38,171 bases of DNA, taken from positions 1 through 38,171 of the forward strand of contig JADLHE010000075.1 in NCBI GenBank assembly GCA_020848965.1, read 5' to 3'. Below the pieces are notes generated by a model that was not told the origin of the DNA, did no database searches, and saw only the letters and a program-made list of their open reading frames with translations. The translations under genes and the position numbers were made by a program. This DNA is from Saprospiraceae bacterium (GTDB taxonomy: Bacteria > Bacteroidota > Bacteroidia > Chitinophagales > Saprospiraceae). Position 1 is the first letter of the stretch; every line of letters starts with the position of its first letter. Below are positions 16,190 to 24,633 of the stretch, piece by piece.

Positions 16190-17697
16190 AAAATACATTC
16201 ATCCTTTTGCTGGCGCTTTGCGCCAATGCCGCTTTTGGTCAAATATTGACCCTCGGCAACCAAGCGTTTGAACTGAAAAACGTCACGGGTTCCATCGTTG
16301 ATTTTCAGGGCGAAAAAGTCCTGAAAATAGAACGGGACCTTAATGCTCTGCCTTTCGATGCAAATAATTTGGAAGCAACCGTAGATGACCGGCATTTTGC
16401 CAAATTAACAAACCTTGATTTTGAGGATGGCACTATCGAAGTGAAGATGTACAGCCAAATTCAAGACCCTTCGCCTTTCCTTGGCGCACAAGGGTTTATT
16501 GGCTTGTATTTTAGGATTGATGAAAAAGATGAAAACTTTGAATCCATTTATCTACGTCCCAGAGTTGGGCGTTCCGACAATCAATTTCGCAGAAATCACA
16601 CAGTTCAATATTTTGCATACCCCGACTATAAATTTGAAACCTTGCGGAAAAAAGCGCCCGGAAGATACGAAGGCGCTGCGCCTGTTGACACCAATGAATG
16701 GATTACGATGCGGATTGAAGTCCATGGTAAACGAGCCGAAATGTTTATCAATGATGCAAAATATTCAAATTTCGTGGTGGACACCATGCTTGCCAAATCA
16801 ACTCGTGGCGCGGTTGGATTGTACGTGGACATCGGCACGATCGGCTATTTCAAAGACTTGAAGGTGATCCCGGCAAACCGGGAAACAGAGTGGCAGGGGA
16901 AAGCCCTGATACGTGCCTTTCAGCCACCCGGCGTGGTATATCATCAGCCCTATGGGAACAACCCCTCGGCAGGCCATTACGTGCAGGCAAACGACGCCAA
17001 AATTTATTACGAAGTATATGGCAAAGGCGAACCCATCGTGCTGCTGCACGGCGGACTGTTCGGCTCCATCATTGAAATGTCGGATTTTATTGACCAATTA
17101 AAAAAGGATTATCAGGTCATTGCCATCAACACACGGGGGCACGGCAAATCCTTCATAGGTAGTGTGCCCATGTCGCTCGAACAACGGGCAAACGACGCCT
17201 TTGCGGTCATCAACGCTGTGACCAAGGACAGCGTGACGGTCATCGGCTTCAGCGACGGCGGTTATGCAGCCTATCAGCTGGCGGCGATGTACCCCAACCG
17301 GGTGAAAAAAATGGTGGTCATGGGTGCAGGGGAATTGTCGCCCGGCGTCAGGGAATTCAATTTCACGGCGGAGCAAGCCAAGCAAATGGACGCTGCCTTT
17401 ATTGCCCAGCACCTGCGGCTGAACCCCGAACCCAGCAGATTGAACGAGATGTTCGCCGGGGTTTGTGCCTGTTACAACAAAGTGACGGTCGGCAAGGAAA
17501 TGCTCGGCAAAATCCAATGCCCGGTCATGGTCATGGCGGGCGACAACGACGGCGGCAACCCAGTGGAGCGGGTCGTGAGTGCTGCCCGGCATATTCCACG
17601 CCATAAAATCAGCATCATCCCCAACACGGGGCATGGGTGTTTTTTGGAGAATTGGCAGGCGGTGTGGGCGTGTGTGTGGCCGTTTTTGAGGGGGTGA
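16186..17697 (+). CDS. Exported alpha/beta hydrolase with N-terminal laminin-G/DUF1080-like sandwich domain
   Basis: The protein is 503 residues with a signal peptide (MKNTFILLLALCANAAFGQ). Residues ~22-230 look like a concanavalin/3-keto-disaccharide-hydrolase-type jelly roll (DFEDGTIEVKMYSQIQDPSP, FIGLYFRIDEKDENFESIYL, NEWITMRIEVHGKRAEMFIN, GAVGLYVDIGTIGYFKDLKV). Residues ~265-503 form an alpha/beta hydrolase: oxyanion motif LLHGGLFGS, nucleophile elbow GFSDGGYAA with Ser, Asp in MAGDNDGGNPVE and His in PNTGHGCFLENW. It probably releases an acid from an ester or lactone outside the inner membrane for the upstream BASS transporter. The ATG overlaps the BASS stop. Joining the two domains is unusual. 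Confidence 0.85.
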   Translation: MKNTFILLLALCANAAFGQILTLGNQAFELKNVTGSIVDFQGEKVLKIERDLNALPFDANNLEATVDDRHFAKLTNLDFEDGTIEVKMYSQIQDPSPFLGAQGFIGLYFRIDEKDENFESIYLRPRVGRSDNQFRRNHTVQYFAYPDYKFETLRKKAPGRYEGAAPVDTNEWITMRIEVHGKRAEMFINDAKYSNFVVDTMLAKSTRGAVGLYVDIGTIGYFKDLKVIPANRETEWQGKALIRAFQPPGVVYHQPYGNNPSAGHYVQANDAKIYYEVYGKGEPIVLLHGGLFGSIIEMSDFIDQLKKDYQVIAINTRGHGKSFIGSVPMSLEQRANDAFAVINAVTKDSVTVIGFSDGGYAAYQLAAMYPNRVKKMVVMGAGELSPGVREFNFTAEQAKQMDAAFIAQHLRLNPEPSRLNEMFAGVCACYNKVTVGKEMLGKIQCPVMVMAGDNDGGNPVERVVSAARHIPRHKISIIPNTGHGCFLENWQAVWACVWPFLRG

Positions 17698-17713
17698 AAT
17701 GCTGAAAAAGATC

Positions 17714-17770
17714 GTCGCCCCTCCATCGCCCCTGTATATCTTGTGCCCATCATTTCTATTTGCGCCGACT
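17714..17770 (-). pseudogene. Remnant of an aldo/keto reductase 3' end
   Basis: The minus strand reads SAQIEMMGTRYTGAMEG, close to the C-terminus of the intact AKR at 19423 ([20 protein letters not shown]). The two DNA stretches share most bases over about 50 bp. The AKR stop is lost and no upstream AKR sequence is visible. This leaves a tail fragment between the hydrolase stop and the MBOAT gene. Confidence 0.65.
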
Positions 17771-17801
17771 TCCGCTTTGAACGATACTAAGTTTTAAAAT
17801 C

Positions 17802-18773
17802 TCAACTGAATAAAAAAGACAGCATCAAATCTCGCAACGGCAAAATAACACCTTGCAAAAAAGGCTGGTGGAACAACAATGGCATGGGCAAAATTAGCCA
17901 AGCGAAAACCCAGCATCTCGACAAGATTGAGTGAGCGATGATTTTTTTTATCCAATCATATTCCCGTTCCAAAAACATGGCAGCAGCATGTAGCACAAAA
18001 TAGCAGAATGGCAAACCAAAACCAGCATTTACAGGGCCGGAAATAGCGATTTCATGCAAGATTCCAGAGAGCAGGAATGATAATATCATTGCCTGATTGT
18101 TTCCCAAAATGTTTTTCAAAGGTCGGTAAGCCACCAATACGGTCATTTCTGAAAAGGCGAGGTTCCACCGTTTCCCCCAAAATTCTTGCAGTGATTTTGA
18201 TAAATAAGGTGCTCGGAAAAGTTCACGTGCATCAACTCCAAAAAGTCGCCAAAATGCCGTGGTTAAGTTCAAAATCCCAAAATGCAAGATAAAACTCAAG
18301 CCGACCAATGCAAGCAGGTTCTTTGGGAAAAATGATGTGACTCCTTGATTTTCAATCCATTTTGAAATATACAGCAACAGCAAACCAAGCAAAATTCGGG
18401 AGAGCGCTTTTCCAAACAAGGGTAAAATTCCGGAAAGCGGTTTTGACGGAAAATCTTTGAAAATTGCAGGTCGCATACCAAACCATCCGAGTGAAAAAGC
18501 CGACCATTGCATGAAATTGAGATTGGACTTGCCAAAGCGTTCTTCTATCAAAACTATTATTTTCATGGCAATCAATTGTAGGACAACAATGGCGAACATC
18601 CTAAAAAGTGCAGTTTGACCTTCGGTTGCCCAAACCGAAAAAACAGTGGTCAAAACAGCAAGCGACCAAGCCAACAACCTTGCCCACCATTTGCTTTTAG
18701 AAAAAGCCAGAAAATAGCCAGTCACCAGTAGGAAAAATGCCCAGAATGCAAGCCCAAATAAGGTCAAATCCAT
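17802..18773 (-). CDS. Wax-synthase-like membrane-bound O-acyltransferase (MBOAT)
   Basis: The protein is 323 residues with about eight hydrophobic segments. The wax-synthase/MBOAT marks are present: SLQEFWGKRWNLAFSEM (the FWGxRW motif) and, further on, LSGILHEIAISGP with the conserved HE at the expected spacing. Such enzymes transfer acyl groups to fatty alcohols, sterols or other hydroxyls in the membrane. It overlaps the upstream small membrane-protein gene by 10 bp. By eye the pair is richer in A/T than the flanking hydrolase and AKR genes, and it lies between an AKR tail fragment and the intact AKR gene. These signs hint at insertion or transfer. Confidence 0.85.
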   Translation of the reverse strand: MDLTLFGLAFWAFFLLVTGYFLAFSKSKWWARLLAWSLAVLTTVFSVWATEGQTALFRMFAIVVLQLIAMKIIVLIEERFGKSNLNFMQWSAFSLGWFGMRPAIFKDFPSKPLSGILPLFGKALSRILLGLLLLYISKWIENQGVTSFFPKNLLALVGLSFILHFGILNLTTAFWRLFGVDARELFRAPYLSKSLQEFWGKRWNLAFSEMTVLVAYRPLKNILGNNQAMILSFLLSGILHEIAISGPVNAGFGLPFCYFVLHAAAMFLEREYDWIKKIIAHSILSRCWVFAWLILPMPLLFHQPFLQGVILPLRDLMLSFLFS

Positions 18774-19192
18774 GCTATATTTTTAAAAAAAGCAGTGAAA
18801 TAAACCAGTGTGAAAATGATAAATAGCCCTACTAGGCCGATTTCGCCCAGCGTGTAAATTAATCCTTTTGGCGCTGTTTTTCGGTCGAAGTAAAAAAATT
18901 GAATCAGCACCCTTGCAAACCAATAAAAGCCGATGAAAAGGCTTAAGCACTTTGCCAAAAATGAGCCATTGAGCAAATCATCAGCCCCCCAGATTGACAC
19001 GATGCCGAAGCAAAAATTAATGACTAAAATATAAGCAGCATACGTCCAAAACATCTGCCGGAGCAGGATTGGCAGGGCAGCGAGGTCGTTTTTCCAATTT
19101 AAAAAACGAGGAATCAGTAGGCTGGCAAAAGATAAAACGATGTGCCCAACTCCGCATAACTCAATGAGTTTTTTAAAAAAATCAAGTTCCAT
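18764..19192 (-). CDS. Small polytopic membrane protein, MBOAT partner
   Basis: I start at the ATG at 19192 (MELDFFKKLIELCGVGHIVL), 142 residues with about four hydrophobic helices (VGHIVLSFASLLIPRFL, FWTYAAYILVINFCFGIVSI, LSLFIGFYWFARVLIQFFYF, GLVGLFIIFTLVYFTAFF). It matches no family I can name. Its stop overlaps the start of the wax-synthase-like gene, which implies coupled translation and a shared job in the membrane. Confidence 0.75.
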   Translation of the reverse strand: MELDFFKKLIELCGVGHIVLSFASLLIPRFLNWKNDLAALPILLRQMFWTYAAYILVINFCFGIVSIWGADDLLNGSFLAKCLSLFIGFYWFARVLIQFFYFDRKTAPKGLIYTLGEIGLVGLFIIFTLVYFTAFFKNIAWI

Positions 19193-19317
19193 AATAGATG
19201 TATTGTTGGAGGCTTTTTCAAAGTTATTAGCACAACATACAAATACCAAGTTGGTTCATCAAAATAGAGCGCCATGCCCAACGGCGGCGGCTATTTGCTC
19301 CCGAAATGGGAACTTGG

Positions 19318-19347
19318 GTTCACCCGGTAGGTGCCTACCGGGTGAAC
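19318..19347. repeat. 30-bp near-perfect hairpin
   Basis: The 14-bp arms gttcacccggtagg and cctaccgggtgaac match perfectly around a 2-base centre (tg). The hairpin lies between the AKR stop (19423) and the start of the small membrane protein (19192). No T-run follows on either strand, so a simple terminator is not clear; an operator or mRNA-end hairpin is possible. Confidence 0.8.
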
Positions 19348-19422
19348 ATGTTTAGTAGCAGGGATAATGGGTATATTGATTACCCGTTTTTGGAAGAATA
19401 GGCAATGGAGAATTCTGTCAAA

Positions 19423-20424
<1,002 letters not shown>

Positions 20425-20479
20425 TTAAATAATTTTTAGCAAGAAAAATTTACTTTGACAAAATTTACAACTGTAAACT

Positions 20480-20608
20480 GCTTCTCAGAAATTGTGAGGC
20501 ACTGTATGAAATTTCAGATTGCTTCTCAGAATGTCTGCGGAGCTTTCTGAAATTGTTTTTTAAGCCTTTTAATTTCATGATAAGCAGTTTGCAATTGTTT
20601 TTTAAGCC
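20480..20608. repeat. Short direct and inverted repeats in the AKR-AraC gap
   Basis: The 316-bp gap 20407-20722 has no convincing gene. gcttctcagaa occurs at 20480-20490 and 20521-20531. aattgttttttaagcc occurs at 20551-20566 and 20593-20608. aatttcaga (20510-20518) pairs with tctgaaatt (20546-20554). The pattern resembles the other word-repeat elements but is weaker. Confidence 0.6.
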
Positions 20609-20722
20609 CCAGAATTTCAAAGGAGCTATATGCAGATAATCTTGAAAATGGAATGCGCTAAACGGCTTTTTTGCCTGAAAAACCATCAATAGTCTATCTT
20701 ATTTAGGCTTACCACTTGGTTT

Positions 20723-21622
20723 TCACCCATTCCTGAACTTCCCCGGACTCGTCCCCACCTGTTTTTTAAAGAAATTATTGAAATGCGTCACCTCCGTAAA
20801 ACCGAGGGCGAAGGCGATTTCCGACACGTTCCATTGGCTGTGCTTTAGTAGGATTTTGGCTTCTTGCAGGATGCGCTCCGCAATAATTTGGGAGGTGGTT
20901 TTCTCGGTCGTTTCCTTCACGGCCCGGTTCAGGTGGTTCACATGGACGTTGAGCTGCTGCGCAAAATCGGAGGGCGAGCGTAGGCTGACTTTTGGGTGGT
21001 CTTCTTCGATGGGGAACTGCCGCTCCAACAGCTCCAAGAACAGCGTGGAAATGCGCTGTGCGGCGTTTATCTGCTGTCGGTCAAAATTTGTGGAGGGCTG
21101 CATCTTCATGGCAAAATGCAGCAGTTCGAACACGAGGTTGCGCAGCACGTCGTATTTGTGGATATAATCGGAGGTGATTTCCTCGAACATTCGGTCATAT
21201 ATGCGCTGAATTTGCGGCACTTGCTCGTCCGCCAGTTCAAACACATGCTCGCCATTGGGCTGGAATACCGAATATTGCCTTATATCGCTGAAATTATGAA
21301 AGAAATGCTGATGGAATATGCAATAAACGCCCGATTTAATATCCTCCAAATTGCCGCATTTATAGGGTATTTGTGGGTTGGAAAAGAACAATCCCTGCTT
21401 TTTAATATTCACTACTTTATCGGCATATTGCATGTCTATATTCCCGGTCACCAGCATTATCTTGTAAAAATCACGCCGCTTATAGGGCAGCGGATTGGGC
21501 TTGCTGATATTCACCGGCACATGCGGAAACACGTTGAAATGCCCGATTTCATGTTTGAGATTCTCAGGAATCCAGCCGAAACGCCGTTGGTAGAAATCTT
21601 CGATTGATTCGATTTTGTCCAT
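20723..21622 (-). CDS. AraC-family transcriptional regulator
   Basis: The protein is 299 residues from an ATG at 21622. The N-terminal ~190 residues form a cupin-like sensor (YKIMLVTGNIDMQYADKVVN, GLFFSNPQIPYKCGN). The C-terminal ~100 residues carry two helix-turn-helix motifs: SPSDFAQQLNVHVNHLNRAV and WNVSEIAFALGFTEVTHFNN, ending in the usual FFKKQVGTSPGKFR. It lies 316 bp upstream of the AKR gene on the same strand and probably regulates it; the ligand is unknown. Confidence 0.93.
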   Translation of the reverse strand: MDKIESIEDFYQRRFGWIPENLKHEIGHFNVFPHVPVNISKPNPLPYKRRDFYKIMLVTGNIDMQYADKVVNIKKQGLFFSNPQIPYKCGNLEDIKSGVYCIFHQHFFHNFSDIRQYSVFQPNGEHVFELADEQVPQIQRIYDRMFEEITSDYIHKYDVLRNLVFELLHFAMKMQPSTNFDRQQINAAQRISTLFLELLERQFPIEEDHPKVSLRSPSDFAQQLNVHVNHLNRAVKETTEKTTSQIIAERILQEAKILLKHSQWNVSEIAFALGFTEVTHFNNFFKKQVGTSPGKFRNG

Positions 21623-21630
21623 GATTTTTT

Positions 21631-21706
21631 TGGTGATTGGTGATTAGTGAATGGTGATTAGTGTGTTCCGGCCAATCACTAATTACCAATCACTAATTAC
21701 TAATTA
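21631..21706. repeat. Word-repeat hairpin between the OMP and AraC genes
   Basis: The left side 21631-21663 iterates ggtgattggtgattagtg. The right side 21673-21706 (caatcactaattaccaatca, then ctaattactaatta) is its reverse complement with small differences. It runs up to and includes the stop codon of the upstream barrel gene. It may act as a terminator or mRNA-end structure. Confidence 0.85.
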
Positions 21707-22489
21707 CTTCTCCACAAACTCCCTTCCGAACGCCCACGTCACGCCCACGTTCCACTCAAAATCGCTGACGGCAATTTCCGATTTGAGCGCCTTGTTCATC
21801 ATCGTGCTGACGGAAAGCGGCCATTTGCGGTGCGCCAGGGCAAGGATTCCGGCGGCATAAACCCCATCGGCATCATCAATGGCAAGGTAATAAACTTGTG
21901 GGTTGAACTTCAGGTAAAGCTGCTTCGAAAGCGGCAGATTGTTGAAGTCGGCCCGAAGCGAGAGGAAATGGTTCTTGCTGGAAACTTCCTTTTCGATGCC
22001 CGTGCCAAACAGGTAGTAAATGCTCAGCGAGACGTTTTTGTTGAGGTGATAATAGGGCAGGATTTCCAGCGCCGGGTAGAAGCGGCGGGCTTTGACCACG
22101 TCTTTTTCCACGCCGTTCTCGGTCACGGTGGCGCTCCTGAAATTGATGGCCGGGGCGTGGGTGCCGAGGATTAGGTCGAACTTCTCCTTTTTCACCAGCT
22201 TGTACCGCCAGATGAAAATGAAAGACCAAGGCTTGTAATCCAGCATGGAGTACCAAAACTGCGGGTGGAAGCTGAGCCGCCCCTTGTTGCCACTGATATT
22301 GAAGCCGGTCTGCACGGCGGGTTTGCCCAGCGAGAAGGTCGGCACGAGGGAGAAGCCGTTGTTGTTGGCGCTGACCGTGCCGCTGAATTTAAGGCTGTGC
22401 TTTGTGCTGTCTGGCGATTGGCCGTAGGCCGACTTGCCTAAAACAAGCAATGACAACAGAAGCAAGGTGGTGTTGATGATTCGTTTCAT
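21704..22489 (-). CDS. Putative outer-membrane beta-barrel protein, unknown function
   Basis: The protein is 261 residues with a signal peptide (MKRIINTTLLLLSLLVLGKS, cut near AYGQ). The mature part alternates polar and hydrophobic residues in short amphipathic strands with aromatic girdles (LSFHPQFWYSMLDYKPWSFI, YPALEILPYYHLNKNVSLSI, WNVGVTWAFGREF). It ends close to an aromatic strand, as outer-membrane barrels do. I recognise no named family. It is on the same strand as AraC, 81 bp upstream of it, with a hairpin between. Confidence 0.7.
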   Translation of the reverse strand: MKRIINTTLLLLSLLVLGKSAYGQSPDSTKHSLKFSGTVSANNNGFSLVPTFSLGKPAVQTGFNISGNKGRLSFHPQFWYSMLDYKPWSFIFIWRYKLVKKEKFDLILGTHAPAINFRSATVTENGVEKDVVKARRFYPALEILPYYHLNKNVSLSIYYLFGTGIEKEVSSKNHFLSLRADFNNLPLSKQLYLKFNPQVYYLAIDDADGVYAAGILALAHRKWPLSVSTMMNKALKSEIAVSDFEWNVGVTWAFGREFVEK

Positions 22490-22618
22490 GCTGAAATAAT
22501 TGCAATAAATAATGGGGCAAAGCTCCGAAGTTCGCAGATTTTAGCCTAATGGAAATCAAAGCGATAGTTACAAAAATCAAACAGGTTGATTTTTTTTTAA
22601 AAAAGAAAGGGCGGAAAG

Positions 22619-22673
22619 CTTGTGTAACCAAAAGGTTTCGTTTTACATTTGCGAAACCAAACGGTTACACAAG
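22619..22673. promoter_or_regulatory. Promoter -7 box framed by a 22-bp-arm operator dyad
   Basis: The left arm 22619-22640 (cttgtgtaacc-aaaa-ggtttcg) and right arm 22652-22673 (cgaaacc-aaac-ggttacacaag) are inverted copies that differ only in the 4-base middle. Each arm is itself an aacc-N4-ggtt dyad. Between them lies tacatttg (22644-22651), a perfect Bacteroidota -7 box. The layout predicts repressor binding over the start site of the operon beginning at 22694; the ArsR product is the natural candidate. Confidence 0.75.
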
Positions 22674-22693
22674 AATGTTTTAATCAAATTCCG

Positions 22694-23275
22694 ATGAAAA
22701 AGATTGTCTGGTTCATGCATGTTTCCCTCGACGGCTTCGTGGCCGGGCCGAATGGCGAAATGGATTGGATTAAGGTGGACGAAGAACTTTTCGACTACGC
22801 TGGCAAGCGCACCGCCGCCGCCGACATGGCGCTCTATGGCCGTGTGACTTGGGACATGATGGAAGCCTATTGGCCCACCGCCGCCGATAAACCGAAGGCT
22901 TCCAAGCATGATATCGAGCATTCTGCTTGGTACAAACAGGTGCAGAAAATCGTGCTTTCCCACAGCAGGCAGGGCGACCGCCACCCGCTCACCATGTTTA
23001 TCGGTGAAAATATTGCGGAACAAATTGCGCAGCTAAAACAAGGCGGGGACGGCGAAATCATCATTTTCGGCAGCCCTTCGGCGGGCCGTTTCCTCCTGCA
23101 AAATGGACTAGTGGACGACCTCTGGCTCTTCGTGAACCCGATGCTGCTGGGCGAGGGCATCCCCATGTTCCCGGCACTTTCGAAGCGGGTGAAACTGGAA
23201 CTGGTGGATTCCGAGCAATTGGACAACGGGGTGGTTTGCCTGCATTACGAATGCGCCCGCCCATCTAATTACTAG
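22694..23275 (+). CDS. Dihydrofolate reductase-family protein (RibD C-terminal-like)
   Basis: I start at the ATG at 22694 (MKKIVWFMHVSLDGFVAGPN), 193 residues. The fold marks are the VSLDGFVAGPNGEMDW opening, ADMALYGRVTWDMMEAYWPT, GGDGEIIIFGSPSAGRFLLQ for the cofactor loop, and LVDDLWLFVNPMLLGEGIPM. This group (YyaP/YwjB-like) has a DHFR fold but usually unknown reductase substrates. It is first in a probable operon with ArsR, SRPBCC-VOC and SRPBCC genes behind the dyad promoter. Confidence 0.9.
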   Translation: MKKIVWFMHVSLDGFVAGPNGEMDWIKVDEELFDYAGKRTAAADMALYGRVTWDMMEAYWPTAADKPKASKHDIEHSAWYKQVQKIVLSHSRQGDRHPLTMFIGENIAEQIAQLKQGGDGEIIIFGSPSAGRFLLQNGLVDDLWLFVNPMLLGEGIPMFPALSKRVKLELVDSEQLDNGVVCLHYECARPSNY

Positions 23276-23321
23276 CTTGAATCATGGAGTTCCTAATTTC
23301 TAATTTCCCAATCCCCATTCC

Positions 23322-23651
23322 ATGCGACGTGACGTTTTCCAAGCCATCGCCGACCCAACCCGCCGGGAAATATTGGGTCTGCTGGCGCAAAATCCGCAGA
23401 ACATCAACACCATCGCCGACCGTTTTCCGACGAGCCGGATAGCGATTTCAAAGCATTTGAAAATCCTGACGGAATGTGGCCTTGTGGCTGTAAAACAGCA
23501 GGGTAGGGAGCGCATTTGCGAAGCGCAACCCGAAAAACTGCGGGAAGTGGCTGACTGGGTGGAGCAGTACCGCCAGTTTTGGAACGAGAAGCTGGATTCG
23601 CTGGAGCAGTATCTGGCGAAAATGCAAGGAAAGCAGGTTGATAAGGGTTGA
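23322..23651 (+). CDS. ArsR-family transcriptional regulator
   Basis: The protein is 109 residues with a winged helix: FQAIADPTRREILGLLAQNP, then INTIADRFPTSRIAISKHLK for the HTH and GLVAVKQQGRERICEAQPEK for the wing. No metal-binding Cys cluster is seen. This is the metal-independent subgroup commonly paired with SRPBCC (AHSA1) genes, as here. It probably represses the operon through the dyad at 22619-22673. Its last residues (QVDKG) are encoded by the left side of the 23635-23730 hairpin. Confidence 0.93.
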   Translation: MRRDVFQAIADPTRREILGLLAQNPQNINTIADRFPTSRIAISKHLKILTECGLVAVKQQGRERICEAQPEKLREVADWVEQYRQFWNEKLDSLEQYLAKMQGKQVDKG

Positions 23652-23730
23652 TAACGGTTCATGAGGGTTGATTTCCCTCATGGCGAGCGCCCCATCAACC
23701 CTTATCAACCCTATCAACTTTTATCAACCT
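23635..23730. repeat. Word-repeat hairpin joining the ArsR stop and the next start
   Basis: The left side 23635-23672 iterates ggttgataagggttgat. The right side 23694-23730 (atcaacccttatcaacccta, then tcaacttttatcaacct) is its reverse complement. An inner hairpin, atgaggg/ccctcat, sits in the middle. The left side covers the ArsR stop and the right side ends directly at the next ATG (23731). Confidence 0.88.
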
Positions 23731-24564
23731 ATGCAAAATTCACCCGACTCAACCGAGGGCCGCAGCCTCGAAATCACCCGACTGCTCGACGCTCCCAGAG
23801 ACCTCGTTTGGGAGGTTTGGACGAACCCCGAACACATCCAACATTGGTGGGGGCCAGAAGGCTTTCGCAACACTATCTACAAGATGGAAGTGCGCCCCGG
23901 CGGCGTCTGGGAATTCATGATGCATGGCCCCGACGGCACGGATTACCGGAACCTACACATGTATGTGGAACTGGTGAAACCGGAGCGCATCGTACTGCAG
24001 CATGTGAACGGTCCAAAGTTCACGCTGACGGCCACTTTCACCGAAGAGGGCAGAAAAACCCGCCTCCACTTGCAAAGCCTGTTCGAGAGCGAGGAACAAC
24101 TGGCGCATGTCATCAAAGCGGTCAAAGCAGACGTAGGCTTGAAGCAAAATGTGGACAGGTTGGAAGCGTACGTTGTAGGGCAATCCGAAATCCGCAATCG
24201 TAAATCCGCAATTGTGGAAACCCGCTATGTGTTGGCCGTGCAGAACCTCGCTGCATCCGTTGAGCATTACCAGGAAAAACTGGGCTTTACCACCGACTGG
24301 GCTTACGACGGATGGCATCAGTTGCGGCGTGGCAGCTTCGTGGTCATGCTCGGCGAGTGTTCCGACGACCGCTCGGCCTTTGAGACCCGCAACCACTCCT
24401 ATTTTGCCTACGTGCAGGTGGAGGGGGTAGATGAACTATACAAGGAACTCGTCGGTAGGGGCGCTGAAATCCACTACCCATTGGGAAGCAAGCCTTGGGG
24501 CATGCGGGAGTTCGGCATCATCACCGTGGATGGCCACCGAATTATGTTTGGGCAGCAGTTATAA
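23731..24564 (+). CDS. Fusion of SRPBCC (AHSA1-like) and VOC domains
   Basis: I start at the ATG at 23731 (MQNSPDSTEGRSLEITRLLD), 277 residues. Residues ~10-148 form an AHSA1-type SRPBCC domain (RLLDAPRDLVWEVWTNPEHI, QHWWGPEGF, RPGGVWEFMMHGPDG, ERIVLQHVNGPKFTLTATFT). Residues ~165-277 form a VOC domain (VLAVQNLAASVEHYQEKLGF, HSYFAYVQVEGVDELYKELV, GMREFGIITVDGHRIMFGQ). The linker QSEIRNRKSAI is encoded by an aatccg/aaatccgc word repeat of intergenic type. The fusion therefore may have arisen by read-through of a spacer between two genes. It likely binds a small hydrophobic ligand or acts on a metabolite; the substrate is unknown. Confidence 0.88.
   Translation: MQNSPDSTEGRSLEITRLLDAPRDLVWEVWTNPEHIQHWWGPEGFRNTIYKMEVRPGGVWEFMMHGPDGTDYRNLHMYVELVKPERIVLQHVNGPKFTLTATFTEEGRKTRLHLQSLFESEEQLAHVIKAVKADVGLKQNVDRLEAYVVGQSEIRNRKSAIVETRYVLAVQNLAASVEHYQEKLGFTTDWAYDGWHQLRRGSFVVMLGECSDDRSAFETRNHSYFAYVQVEGVDELYKELVGRGAEIHYPLGSKPWGMREFGIITVDGHRIMFGQQL
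24180..24214. repeat. Word repeat inside the SRPBCC-VOC linker
   Basis: aatccgaaatccgcaatcg followed by taaatccgcaatt iterates an aaatccgc word in frame with the fusion gene and encodes QSEIRNRKSAI. It resembles half of an intergenic word-repeat element. The inverted half is absent. Confidence 0.65.
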
Positions 24565-24575
24565 ACCAGCATCGG

Positions 24576-24592
24576 CGAGGTTATGAACCTCG
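24576..24592. repeat. Short perfect hairpin before the second SRPBCC gene
   Basis: cgaggtt-atg-aacctcg is a perfect 7-bp stem in the 69-bp spacer between the fusion gene and the next SRPBCC gene. There is no T-run, so it is not a standard terminator. Confidence 0.6.
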
Positions 24593-24633
24593 TTGCAACC
24601 GCCTGATTTTCAAAATATTAAACTTTACAAGCA

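Noticed and set aside
20465-20689. 74-codon minus-strand frame in the AKR-AraC gap
   Set aside because: Its sequence follows the local direct repeats and has no protein-like pattern.
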